Assembly: GCA_900473415.1 (NCBI GenBank)
Contig: UCLR01000009.1
Location: 124,001-188,000 of the forward strand
Reading direction: 5' to 3'
From: Hyphomicrobiales bacterium
GTDB taxonomy: Bacteria; Pseudomonadota; Alphaproteobacteria; Rhizobiales; Beijerinckiaceae
Length of the DNA stretch: 64,000 nucleotides
This document shows positions 45,198-53,681 of this stretch, one piece after another. Every line of letters begins with the position of its first letter. Within the stretch, counting starts at the first letter, position 1. Below the pieces are notes generated by a model. It was not told the DNA's origin and searched no databases. It was given only the letters and a program-made list of their open reading frames with translations. The position numbers were made by a program, and so were the translations under genes.

Positions 45198-46591
45198 GCC
45201 ACCAGCTCCGCCAGCGAGGCGATCAGGCGCGGCGCGCCAACCTGCGGCAGCAGCCGCCCATCGGCGCCGGTCAGTCCCTGTTCCTGGAGCCAGCGTTCGA
45301 ATTCGGGCGCGCGCTTCAGGCCGAGCAGGTCGCGGATATAGAGCTGGTCGTGGAAGGAGGTGGACTGGTAGTTCAGCATCACGTCGTCGGCGCCCGGCAC
45401 GCCCATGATGTAGGTGACGCCAGCGGCCGCGAGCAGCGTGAGCAGCCCGTCCATGTCGTCCTGGTCGGCCTCGGCGTGGTTCGTGTAGCAGACGTCGCAG
45501 CCCAGCGGCAGGCCCATCAGCTTGCCGCAGAAATGGTCCTCCAGGCCCGCCCGGGTGATCTGCTTGCCGTCATAGAGATATTCCGGGCCGATAAAGCCGA
45601 CGACGGTATTGACCAGCAGCGGGTCGAAGGCGCGGCAGACGGCATAGGCGCGCGCTTCCAGCGTCTGCTGGTCGACGCCGTGATGCGCCTCGGCCGAGAG
45701 CGCCGAGCCTTGGCCCGTCTCGAAATACATCAGGTTCTGCCCCAGCGTGCCGCGCTTCAGCGAAAGCCCTGCCGCGTAGCCCTCGCGCAGCACGGCGAGG
45801 TCGATGCCGAAGGAGCGATTGGCGGCCTCCGTCCCCGCAACCGACTGGAAGACCAGATCGACCGGCGCGCCGCGCGCGATCAGCTCGATCGAGGAGGTGA
45901 CATGGGTCAGCACGCAGCCCTGCGTCGGGATCGCGTAGCGCTGGATCACCTCGTCGATCAGCTTGAGTAGGTCGCCCAGCACGCCGAGATTGTCCGAGAC
46001 CGGGTTGATGCCGATCACCGCATCGCCGCAGCCATAGGAGAGCCCGTCGATGATCGAGGCGGCGATGCCGCGCGGGTCGTCGGTCGGGTGGTTCGGCTGC
46101 AACCGAACCGCCATCGTGCCGGGCAGGCCGATCGTATTGCGGAAGCGGGTGACGGCCCGGCATTTGCGCGCGACCGCGATCAGGTCCTGCAGCCGCATGA
46201 TCTTGGAGACCGCCGCCGCCATCTCCGGCGTGATGCCGGGGGCGAGCTTTGCCAAGGTTTCGCCCGTCGCTTCGTCGGAAAGCAGCCAGTCGCGGAAGCC
46301 GCCGACCGTCAGGCTCGCCACGGCGGCGAAGGCATGGCCGTCATGCGTGTCGATGATCAGGCGTGTGACCTCGTCCGCCTCATAGGGGATCAGCGCCTCG
46401 CTCAGGAAGGTCTTGAGCGGCAGCTCGGCGAGCGCCATGCGGGCGGCCACGGCCTCCTCGGCGGAAGAAGCCGCTAACCCCGCGAGCTGGTCGCCGGAGC
46501 GCAGCGGCGTCGCCTTGGCCATGAGGTCGCGCAGATCCTCGAAAACATAGCTCTTCGCGCCGATGACATGGCGGTAGACCACGCGCTTCAC
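45194..46591 (-). CDS. eutB: ethanolamine ammonia-lyase large subunit
   Basis: Catalytic TIM-barrel subunit, 465 residues (E. coli 453). Features: FEDLRDLMAKATPLRSGDQLAG near the N-terminus, RLQPNHPTDDP, SYGCGDAVIGINPVSD, ETGQGSALSAEAHHGVDQQTLEARAYA and GLPLGCDVCYTNHAEADQDDM. The start is the GTG at 46591 (VKRVVYRHVIG), just behind a GGAGGG site; the longer frame has no family similarity. No reactivase (eutA) or microcompartment genes are present nearby. Confidence 0.95.
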   Translation of the reverse strand: MKRVVYRHVIGAKSYVFEDLRDLMAKATPLRSGDQLAGLAASSAEEAVAARMALAELPLKTFLSEALIPYEADEVTRLIIDTHDGHAFAAVASLTVGGFRDWLLSDEATGETLAKLAPGITPEMAAAVSKIMRLQDLIAVARKCRAVTRFRNTIGLPGTMAVRLQPNHPTDDPRGIAASIIDGLSYGCGDAVIGINPVSDNLGVLGDLLKLIDEVIQRYAIPTQGCVLTHVTSSIELIARGAPVDLVFQSVAGTEAANRSFGIDLAVLREGYAAGLSLKRGTLGQNLMYFETGQGSALSAEAHHGVDQQTLEARAYAVCRAFDPLLVNTVVGFIGPEYLYDGKQITRAGLEDHFCGKLMGLPLGCDVCYTNHAEADQDDMDGLLTLLAAAGVTYIMGVPGADDVMLNYQSTSFHDQLYIRDLLGLKRAPEFERWLQEQGLTGADGRLLPQVGAPRLIASLAELVA

Positions 46592-46622
46592 TCCCTCCGC
46601 CCTCAGGCCGGAGCGATTTCCA

Positions 46623-46635
46623 GCACGAATCGTGC
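46623..46635. promoter_or_regulatory. 13-base palindrome upstream of eutB
   Basis: GCACGA-A-TCGTGC is symmetric around a single base and sits 32 bases before the eutB GTG. It may be the binding site of an unidentified regulator. No cobalamin riboswitch (B12 box) is visible in this leader. Confidence 0.3.
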
Positions 46636-46772
46636 CGCGCGGCAAAGGCTCTGGTGGTGTCCGCTCGTGCCGGTACGGGGCGGAGGCGACGGCGAGGGCT
46701 CGCAGCTGTCTTTGGATACCTGACCTTGGGAGCGGGCTGTCTCATTGCCAAGAAAATCAGAGTATTCATCTA

Positions 46773-46789
46773 TTTAGAACAATTAAAAA
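46773..46789. promoter_or_regulatory. Irr (ICE)-like box upstream of the iron ABC operon
   Basis: TTTAGAA-CAA-TTAAAAA matches the Irr iron-control element as I recall it (TTTAGAA-N3-TTCTAAA) in 12 of 14 positions. It lies in a conspicuously AT-rich island (46745-46805) about 75 bases before the first gene of the + strand iron operon. Irr is the alphaproteobacterial heme/iron regulator. Confidence 0.5.
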
Positions 46790-46863
46790 CAAAGAGAATT
46801 GCTTTGATGGTGCGAGGAAGACTGTGTAAGCGCGAGGGGCATTTCTCGACACGGATTGCCCTC

Positions 46864-48000
46864 ATGTTCGCTCTGCCCCGGTTGACCCGCTTTCTTCCCG
46901 TCGCTGCGTTGGCTCTGGCGGCATTCTCCGCGCCTCAAGCCCGCGCTGAAACGATCGAGGTCACCGATCTTGCCGGCCGCGTCGTCAACGTGACGCGCAA
47001 CCCTTCGAAGATCGTGCTGAGCGAGGGCCGCCAGCTCTACACGCTGGCGATGCTGGACCGTGAGGACCCGTTCAAGCGCGTCGTCGGCTGGGGCAACGAC
47101 CTGATCGAGAATGATCCCGGTGCCTGGGCGAAATATCTCGCCAAGTTCCCGAAGGCCAAGGACGTCGCGAACATGGGCAACCCCTATGCCGCCGATGTCA
47201 GCATGGAAAAGATCGCCGCGCTCGGCACCGAGGTCTACATCCTCGACCTCTCCAACTACTTCAAGGCACAGGAAACCGGCCTGCTCGGCAAGCTTGAGAA
47301 GGCCGGCATCGCGACGATCTTCGTCGATTTCCGTCAGGACCCCACCCAGAACGCGCTGCCGAGCGTGCAGCTTCTCGGCCGCGTCCTCGGTCGCGAGAAG
47401 GAGGCGAATGCCTTCGGGGATTACTATCTGCGCCAGACCCGGAGCATCTACGCCCGCGTCGGCGCTGTTCCCGACAAGCAGAAGCCGATGGTCTTCGTCG
47501 AACGCGCCGCCGGGCTGCTGCCCTGCTGCGCCACCTTCGGCCCCTTCAATTTCGGCCGCTACATCGAAGAGGCGGGCGGGCGCAATTGGGGCAGCCAGTT
47601 CTTCTCCGCCTTCCAGGCACAGGCCGCGCAGGAGAAGGTCCTATCCGACAATCCGGACATCTATTTCCTCACCGGCGCCAATTGGTACGGCAGCAATCCC
47701 GGCAGCAACGCCGTCAGCCTCGGCTATGACGCGACGCCGGAGAAGGTGCAGAAGGAGATGGCGGAGTTGATGCAGCGGCCCGGCTTCCAGCAGCTCAAGG
47801 CGGTGCAGGGCAAGAAGGTGATGGCCTTCTATCATCAGTTCTACGACATGCCCTATTACTTCATCGCCGAGCTCGCCATGGCGAAGGAGTTCTATCCGGA
47901 CCGGTTCAAGGACATCGATCCCGAGGCCGTTTTCAAGGAATTCCACGAGAAGTTCCTGCCCATCGCCTATTCCGGCGTGTTCTGGGCGAAGCTTCAGTGA
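46864..48000 (+). CDS. iron-siderophore ABC transporter substrate-binding protein 1
   Basis: A 378-residue periplasmic receptor of the FecB/TroA-like (Peripla_BP_2) fold with a signal peptide to about residue 28 (PQARAE). The core ETIEVTDLAGRVVNVTRNPSKIVLSEGRQ is the usual opening of iron-siderophore receptors. A Cys-Cys pair (221-222) lies in LLPCCATFGPFN. I chose the ATG at 46864, where the signal peptide begins; the open frame upstream crosses the promoter. FecCD permease and ATPase genes follow 15 bases on. Ligand unknown. Confidence 0.85.
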   Translation: MFALPRLTRFLPVAALALAAFSAPQARAETIEVTDLAGRVVNVTRNPSKIVLSEGRQLYTLAMLDREDPFKRVVGWGNDLIENDPGAWAKYLAKFPKAKDVANMGNPYAADVSMEKIAALGTEVYILDLSNYFKAQETGLLGKLEKAGIATIFVDFRQDPTQNALPSVQLLGRVLGREKEANAFGDYYLRQTRSIYARVGAVPDKQKPMVFVERAAGLLPCCATFGPFNFGRYIEEAGGRNWGSQFFSAFQAQAAQEKVLSDNPDIYFLTGANWYGSNPGSNAVSLGYDATPEKVQKEMAELMQRPGFQQLKAVQGKKVMAFYHQFYDMPYYFIAELAMAKEFYPDRFKDIDPEAVFKEFHEKFLPIAYSGVFWAKLQ

Positions 48001-48015
48001 TCGCGGCCTGATCTG

Positions 48016-49077
48016 ATGACGGCTGCCCTGCCGATGCCGGCGAGCGCGACCGCGGAGTATCGCAAGCGCAATGCGAAGCGGCTGAAGCTCGTCCTGCTCG
48101 GGCTTGTGGCGCTCGCCGTCGCGCTGGCGCTCGATGTCTCGATTGGGCCGGGCAATCTCCCGCTCGCCGATGTGCTGCGCACGCTGGTCGATCCGCAATC
48201 GGCGGCGCCGCGGCTTTCCGTTATCGTCTGGGATCTGCGCCTGCCGATCGCGCTGATGGCGCTCGCGGTCGGGGCGATGCTGGGCCTCTCCGGCGCGGGC
48301 ATGCAGACCATCCTCGCCAATCCGCTGGCCGATCCCTTCACGCTCGGCGTCTCCGCGGCGGCGACGGTCGGGGCCTCGGTCGCGATCGTCTTCGGCTGGA
48401 GCGTCCTGCCCGGCGCGGGCCCCTTCATCGTCACCGCAAACGCCTTCGTCTTCGCGCTCGGCGCCTCGCTGGTGCTGTTCTTCATGACCAAGCTGCGCGG
48501 CGTCAGCGCCGAGACGATGATCCTCGTCGGCATCGCGCTGCTCTTCACCTGCAACGCCATCACCGCGCTGCTGCAATACCGCTCCAACGAGGTGCAGCTC
48601 ACCCAGATCGTTTTCTGGACGCTGGGCAGCCTCGCCCGCGCCACCTGGGGCAAGGTCGGCGTCGCCGCCGTGCTGATCGCCCTGGCGCTGCCCTTCTTCC
48701 TGATGCGCGGCTGGGCACTGACGGCGCTCAGGCTCGGTGACGAGCGCGCCGAGAGCATGGGCGTTCGGGTCGACCGGCTGCGGCTGGAGATCCTGATCGC
48801 GACCTCACTGCTGGCGGCGGTCTCGGTCTCCTTCGTCGGCGGCATCGGCTTCATCGGCCTCGTCGGCCCGCATATCGCGCGGCTGCTCGTCGGTGAGGAC
48901 CAGCGCTTCTTCCTGCCGGTCGCGACCATCGCCAGCGCGGTGCTGCTCTCGCTCGCCTCCAGCCTCTCGAAGGTGATCACGCCGGGCGTGATCTACCCGA
49001 TCGGCATCATCACGGCGCTGATCGGCGTGCCCTTCTTCATCAGCCTCGTCATGTCGATCCGCAGCAGGGCAGTCTGA
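48016..49077 (+). CDS. iron-siderophore ABC transporter permease (FecCD family)
   Basis: A 353-residue permease with about nine or ten helices. FecCD hallmarks: DLRLPIALMALAVGAMLGLSGAGMQTILANPLADPFTLGVS, LRLGDERAESMGV and GGIGFIGLVGPHIARLLVGEDQRFFLPVA; the last two flank the ATPase-coupling loop. It is the only permease in the locus and would be a homodimer as in BtuC. Two bases separate it from the ATPase gene. Confidence 0.93.
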   Translation: MTAALPMPASATAEYRKRNAKRLKLVLLGLVALAVALALDVSIGPGNLPLADVLRTLVDPQSAAPRLSVIVWDLRLPIALMALAVGAMLGLSGAGMQTILANPLADPFTLGVSAAATVGASVAIVFGWSVLPGAGPFIVTANAFVFALGASLVLFFMTKLRGVSAETMILVGIALLFTCNAITALLQYRSNEVQLTQIVFWTLGSLARATWGKVGVAAVLIALALPFFLMRGWALTALRLGDERAESMGVRVDRLRLEILIATSLLAAVSVSFVGGIGFIGLVGPHIARLLVGEDQRFFLPVATIASAVLLSLASSLSKVITPGVIYPIGIITALIGVPFFISLVMSIRSRAV

Positions 49078-49079
49078 CC

Positions 49080-49865
49080 ATGGCGCTGTCGATCCGCGAT
49101 CTCGATTTCCGCTATGGCGCCTCGCCGGTCCTGCAGGGGCTCGGCACCGGCGAATTGCCGCGCGGCGAGCTTGCCGCGCTGGTCGGGCCGAACGGCTCCG
49201 GCAAATCGACGCTCTTCCGCTGCGCCGCCGGGCTGCTGCGGCCGCACGCAGGCAGCGTCAGCCTCGACGGGGCCGATCTCGCCGAGCTCTCGCCGCGCGA
49301 GCGGGCGCGCAAGGTCTTCTATCTCTCGCAGGATACCGAGGCACGGGTGGCGCTCTCGGTCTTCGATATCATCCTGCTCGCCCGCAAGAGCCTGCATCGC
49401 GGCTTTGCGCTGGCGGCCTCGCCCGAGGATACGCGCGCGGTCGAGGCGGTGATCGAGGAGCTCGGCCTTACCCCCTTCGCCTCGCGCGACATCGCGACGC
49501 TTTCGGGCGGCCAGCGCCAACTCGCCGCGATCGGCCAGGCGCTGGTGCGCGCGCCCGACGTGCTCCTGCTCGACGAGCCGACCAGTGCGCTCGACGTGCG
49601 CCGCCAGCTCGACGTCATGGCGACGATCCGCGAAGCAACGCGCCGGCGCGGCATCGTCACGGTGGCGGCGATCCACGATCTCTCGCTGGCGGCCCGTTTC
49701 GCCGACCGCGTGCTGGTCATGAACGAAGGCCGCATCGCCCAGGCCGGCGCGCCCGAAAACGTGCTTGCGCATCGGGCCGTCTCCGAGACATATGCCGTCG
49801 GCGTGCATCTGGAGCGCTCTGCCCGGGGCACACTGTTGGTCGAGCCCTATATCCACGGTCAGTGA
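49080..49865 (+). CDS. iron-siderophore ABC transporter ATPase
   Basis: A 261-residue ATPase of the FepC/BtuD type: Walker A GPNGSGKST (about 39-47), signature LSGGQRQLAAIGQAL, Walker B DVLLLDEPTSALD and switch histidine in AAIHDLSLAA. The LSVFDIILLARKSL segment is typical of siderophore ATPases. Three bases separate it from the first methyltransferase gene, so that gene is in the same operon. Confidence 0.93.
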   Translation: MALSIRDLDFRYGASPVLQGLGTGELPRGELAALVGPNGSGKSTLFRCAAGLLRPHAGSVSLDGADLAELSPRERARKVFYLSQDTEARVALSVFDIILLARKSLHRGFALAASPEDTRAVEAVIEELGLTPFASRDIATLSGGQRQLAAIGQALVRAPDVLLLDEPTSALDVRRQLDVMATIREATRRRGIVTVAAIHDLSLAARFADRVLVMNEGRIAQAGAPENVLAHRAVSETYAVGVHLERSARGTLLVEPYIHGQ

Positions 49866-49868
49866 GCC

Positions 49869-50648
49869 ATGTCCGCTCCCGCATCGCATGACAACTTTTC
49901 CCTCAAGGAAGAGATCCGTGCCTATTGGTCGGCGCGGGCCGAAACCTTCGATCTCTCCTTCGGCCATGCGATCAAGTCCGACCGGGAGCTGAAGGCCTTC
50001 CAGCGCCTGATCCGCGATTCCTTCGGCCCGGCGCCGCTCGACGTGCTCGATCTCGCCTGCGGCACCGGCGAGATCACCCGCGCGCTGCTTTCCCTGAACC
50101 ACCGCGTCACGGCGCTCGACTTCTCCGAGGCAATGTTGGAGCGGGCCCGCGCCAAGCACGGCAAGGCCGCGCGTTTCCGCCTCGGTGATGCCGAGCATCT
50201 GCTCGACGACGAGGCGAGCTTCGACGCGGCGATCACCCGCCATCTCGTATGGACGCTGACCGATCCGGAAGCGGCTCTGGGCGAATGGTTCCGCGTCTTG
50301 CGCCCCGGCGGCCGGCTCCTCGTCATCGACGGGGATTGGGTCAATCGCACCCGCTGGCAGGCGCTGGTCAACCGCTTCGGCAACTGGCTGCGTGACCGGC
50401 GTGGTGCACCCGCCCACCAGATCGACGCTGACACCCACGCCTCGATCACAAAACGCTTCTATTTCAAGGACGGGCTCAGCCGGCAGCGCCTCGAGGAGAT
50501 GCTGAAGGCAGCAGGCTTCGTCGATGTCGTCCCGGCCGACTACATCCAGGTCGTCCGCGAGCAGCAGCGCGCGGCACCGTTGCATGACGCGATCCGGCTC
50601 GCGTCCTCGACGCGTTTCGCCCTGCTCGCCCGGAAGCCCGCAGCGTGA
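49869..50648 (+). CDS. class I SAM-dependent methyltransferase in the iron operon
   Basis: A 259-residue soluble methyltransferase: [19 protein letters not shown] at the N-terminus, motif [36 protein letters not shown] and a [16 protein letters not shown] strand. This is the Methyltransf_11 group, which acts on small molecules. It follows the iron ABC ATPase after three bases and overlaps the next methyltransferase gene, so it is expressed with the importer. It may modify the imported chelate, a product of its breakdown, or something unrelated. Confidence 0.82.
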   Translation: MSAPASHDNFSLKEEIRAYWSARAETFDLSFGHAIKSDRELKAFQRLIRDSFGPAPLDVLDLACGTGEITRALLSLNHRVTALDFSEAMLERARAKHGKAARFRLGDAEHLLDDEASFDAAITRHLVWTLTDPEAALGEWFRVLRPGGRLLVIDGDWVNRTRWQALVNRFGNWLRDRRGAPAHQIDADTHASITKRFYFKDGLSRQRLEEMLKAAGFVDVVPADYIQVVREQQRAAPLHDAIRLASSTRFALLARKPAA

Positions 50649-51430
50649 GCGCCAAGCCGGACTGGGATGCCGCGCAATATCTGCGCTTCGAGGACGAGCG
50701 GACCCGCCCGTCGATCGACCTTCTCGCCCGTGTGTCGCTGACCCAGCCGAAGCGCTGCATCGACCTCGGCTGCGGGCCGGGCAACAGCACGGAGCTCGTG
50801 GCGGCGCGCTTTCCGGACGCCGTCACCGAAGGTCTCGATTCCTCGCCGGACATGCTGGAGAAGGCCCGCAGGCGCCTGCCCGGTCTCTCTTTCGTTCTGG
50901 GCGACGTCAACAGCTGGTCCGATTCGACAGGCTACGACCTGATCTTCGCGAACGCCGTGCTGCAATGGCTGCCCGATCACGAGGGGCTGTTTCCGCGGCT
51001 GGCGCGCTCGCTGAAGCCGGGCGGCTGCCTTGCCGTGCAGATGCCGAATAATCTCTCCGAGCCGTCCCATGTTGCGATGCGCGAGGTCGCCGCTGAGGGG
51101 CCCTGGGCGGAGAAGCTCGCGGCTGCCAAGGCGGAGCGCTCGGCGATCGGTTCGTTCGGTGATTATCGTCGCTGGCTGATGGAAGCCGGCTGCCGGGTCG
51201 ACATCTGGCAGACCACCTATGTCCACGCACTCGCGGACCTCGGTGCGATCGCCGAATGGTTCAAGAGCACGGGCCTCAAGCCCTATCTCGATCGGCTGAC
51301 GAGCGAGGGGCAGCAGGATTTCGTCGCGCGCTATCTGGAGCGCATCGCACCGGCCTATCCGGCCGAAAGCGACGGGAAAGTTCTGCTCCGTTTCCCGCGC
51401 CTCTTCATCGTCGCGACCCGCGAGGGCTGA
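50645..51430 (+). CDS. tam: trans-aconitate 2-methyltransferase-like protein
   Basis: A 261-residue methyltransferase closely resembling Tam, which methyl-esterifies trans-aconitate, a toxic dehydration product of citrate. [25 protein letters not shown], motif [41 protein letters not shown] and [11 protein letters not shown] are all Tam features. It starts with GTG inside the stop of the preceding methyltransferase gene. A Tam-like enzyme in an iron-uptake operon hints at a citrate- or tricarboxylate-containing ligand; this is inference. Confidence 0.85.
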   Translation: MSAKPDWDAAQYLRFEDERTRPSIDLLARVSLTQPKRCIDLGCGPGNSTELVAARFPDAVTEGLDSSPDMLEKARRRLPGLSFVLGDVNSWSDSTGYDLIFANAVLQWLPDHEGLFPRLARSLKPGGCLAVQMPNNLSEPSHVAMREVAAEGPWAEKLAAAKAERSAIGSFGDYRRWLMEAGCRVDIWQTTYVHALADLGAIAEWFKSTGLKPYLDRLTSEGQQDFVARYLERIAPAYPAESDGKVLLRFPRLFIVATREG

Positions 51431-51450
51431 GCCTTTCGCTTCGCCTCGGC

Positions 51451-52557
51451 TTAAGCCCGGCTCGCCTCGGCCCTCTTCGTTGCGGTGTGCTGTTCCTCGG
51501 CCACGCCCTGGCGCCAGTAGCTGACAATGAGATGCTGGTCGCGCTCCGGCCTGAGCTTGCTCTTCGCCGCCGCGCGGATATCGCGAAAGGCGCCATGCTC
51601 CGCCGCCGCCCAGAGATAGACACCGGGTCCCTCTGCTGGCCAGTCCAATGCAGCGAAGGTGTCCTGCAGCAGCGGCCGGCTGCCGGGAGCGGCGTCGCCC
51701 CGATGGAGCCAGGTGACGGCAATGCCGGCCGGCACCCTTAGGTCCTGCTCCTCGCCCGTATCGGCGATCTCGATGAAGGCCTGCCCCACCGCCTCGGCGG
51801 GGAGATTTTCCAGCATGCGCGCAACGGCCGGAAGCCCGGTCTCGTCGGCGAGGAAGACATAGCGTTCCGCCAGCTTCAGGCCGCGCCCGCCGGGGCCGGC
51901 CATGCCGACGCGGTCGCCGGCCTTGGCGCGCGCCGCGAAGGCGGAGCCCGGCCCGGCATCGTCGTGCAGCACGAAGTCGAGCGCGATCGTGCCGGCGGCG
52001 GCATCGATCTCGCGGATCGTATATTTGCGGATGGAAGGCCGCGCCTCCGGCGGCGGCAGCACCAGCAGCCCGTCCTCGCCGACCATCGGCCAGGCCGGCT
52101 CGGCGAGGTCCGCCGGCGGGATGAAAAGCCGCACATGCAGCGCCTCGATCTGGTCGAAGCGCGCGAGGTTCTCGCCGCGCAAGCGGATGCGACGCATATG
52201 CGGCGTGATCGTCTCGACACCGGTCACGGTCAGCACGCGGAAATCGGCGGGAAGCGCCGGCCCGGTGCCGTCGCCGTTCCATCGGATCTGAGGAACCTCG
52301 CCTTGGGGCGCGAATTCGACGACATGGCTCGCGATGGCGCGCTTCATCGCCTGCAACCCAGCGATGTCCGGCGCCTCCACCGAGACGTCGAGCGCTGTCG
52401 CCGAGAGGCCGAGGCGGGCCTCGGCGGCATCCAGCCGGATCACCTTCGCCCCGCCCTCGTCGGTCACGACCGCCTCGTGCTCGACGAGATGGGCGCAGAG
52501 CGGCTTCAGCACGGCTTCCGGATCGGCGAGCACGATCCGCGTCGAGGTGGCGAGCAT
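51451..52557 (-). CDS. siderophore-interacting protein with N-terminal DUF2218
   Basis: A 368-residue NAD(P)H:flavin-type ferric-siderophore reductase (ViuB/SIP family) fused to a DUF2218 domain. Residues ~7-95 are DUF2218 (ADPEAVLKPLCAHLVEHEAVV..., LDVSVEAPDIAGLQAMKRAIASHVVEF); ~105-230 the FAD domain with RKYTIRE; ~235-350 the SIP domain (YLWAAAEHGAFRDIRA). It releases iron in the cytosol by reduction. The ATG at 52557 follows a GGAGA site. Last gene of the minus-strand iron operon, converging on tam. Confidence 0.9.
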   Translation of the reverse strand: MLATSTRIVLADPEAVLKPLCAHLVEHEAVVTDEGGAKVIRLDAAEARLGLSATALDVSVEAPDIAGLQAMKRAIASHVVEFAPQGEVPQIRWNGDGTGPALPADFRVLTVTGVETITPHMRRIRLRGENLARFDQIEALHVRLFIPPADLAEPAWPMVGEDGLLVLPPPEARPSIRKYTIREIDAAAGTIALDFVLHDDAGPGSAFAARAKAGDRVGMAGPGGRGLKLAERYVFLADETGLPAVARMLENLPAEAVGQAFIEIADTGEEQDLRVPAGIAVTWLHRGDAAPGSRPLLQDTFAALDWPAEGPGVYLWAAAEHGAFRDIRAAAKSKLRPERDQHLIVSYWRQGVAEEQHTATKRAEASRA

Positions 52558-52568
52558 GGCGGTCTCCG

Positions 52569-53681
52569 TCAGGGCTTGGCCGAGGCCGCGATCCAGAGCG
52601 TGCCGTCGAGAGGGATGGCCGAGAAGCGCGCCCCTTCCGCCAGCGTCGCAGCGGGGTCGACATCGGCGAAACGCTCCGGATGCAGCCATTTCGCCAGCGC
52701 CTCGATGGCGACGACATGGAGCGGCGTGTCGTTGAACAGGTGCCAGAAGCCGAAAACGCGCCGCTCCCGGATGGCACGGAGCGTCGAGAGCGCCGGCGTG
52801 GCGAGAAGCTTGGTGAAGCTCGCCTGAGCGTCGCTCTCGGAAACGCCGAGACCGAGCACCAGCCCGCCGAGCTTCGTCAGATGCGTGCCACCGGTGGCGA
52901 CATAGACATCGGGCTCGGCGGAAAGCAGCTGTTCCAGCCCGATCTGCCCGGTCGCGCCCGGCAGCATGGCGGCGGCGATGTTGCGCCCGCCCGCCGCGTT
53001 GATGAATTCATTGAAGGTGCCCTGGCCGGCCGTCATGCAGCAGTCGTAGCCGCCGGCATGGGCGTGGATGAAGACGGAGGGGCGGCCGGCGCCGGCAATG
53101 CGGGCTGCGACGCGCTGCATCCGCTCCTCATAGAAGGCGATCAGCTTCTCGGCCTGCACGTCCTGCCCGGTGAGGCGTCCAAGCGCACGCAGGCTCGGCA
53201 CGGTGTCGCGCAAAGGCTCCAGGAAGAAGTCGACGACCGCGACCGGGATGCCGGCCGCTTCCAGCTTCTCGACGAGGTCGCCGGGGCCGCGGCGAGTGCC
53301 GGCGAGCGAGCGGCTGAGCACGACGAGATCGGGCCCGAGCGCGACCGTCCGCTCCAGCGAGAAACCGTTGGCCGTGTTGCCGTCGCCGACGAGGGGAATG
53401 TCCTTCACGGCCGGGAAGCGCGCCCGATAGCGCGTCAGCCCGTCGGCGTTCTGGCGCTCCATGTCGTTGCCCCAGCCGGCCAGAATGCTGACCGGGTCGG
53501 GATGGATCAGCCCGAGCGCGTTGATCTGCCGGCCCTGCGCCAGGACGATGCGCTTCGCCGGCGCTGGCAGGCTGATGTTCCGGCCGAGCACGTCGGTCGC
53601 GGTGACGGGGCCGGCGGCGTGCGCGGGCAGGGCGGCGCAGGCCAACCCGGCCAGCAGCAGGGAGCGTCTGTCGATCGTCAT
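52569..53681 (-). CDS. iron-siderophore ABC transporter substrate-binding protein 2
   Basis: A 370-residue second receptor of the Peripla_BP_2 type with a twin-arginine-like signal (MTIDRRSLLLAGLACAALPAHA). The opening ATDVLGRNISLPAPAKRIVLAQGRQINALGL parallels receptor 1 (both have a GRQ after the first strand and a GWGND motif), so they are paralogues. A Cys-Cys pair (214-215) in YDCCMTAGQGTFN corresponds in position to that of receptor 1. There is no second permease, so both may feed the single FecCD transporter. It overlaps the esterase gene by four bases. Confidence 0.85.
   Translation of the reverse strand: MTIDRRSLLLAGLACAALPAHAAGPVTATDVLGRNISLPAPAKRIVLAQGRQINALGLIHPDPVSILAGWGNDMERQNADGLTRYRARFPAVKDIPLVGDGNTANGFSLERTVALGPDLVVLSRSLAGTRRGPGDLVEKLEAAGIPVAVVDFFLEPLRDTVPSLRALGRLTGQDVQAEKLIAFYEERMQRVAARIAGAGRPSVFIHAHAGGYDCCMTAGQGTFNEFINAAGGRNIAAAMLPGATGQIGLEQLLSAEPDVYVATGGTHLTKLGGLVLGLGVSESDAQASFTKLLATPALSTLRAIRERRVFGFWHLFNDTPLHVVAIEALAKWLHPERFADVDPAATLAEGARFSAIPLDGTLWIAASAKP

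Noticed and set aside
46592-46740. Cobalamin riboswitch before eutB
   Set aside because: Both strands were read for a B12 box and the conserved GCC-ACTG type core; none was found.
48993-50585. A 530-codon open frame on the minus strand
   Set aside because: It is antisense to the iron ATPase and methyltransferase genes, with no ribosome site or domain.
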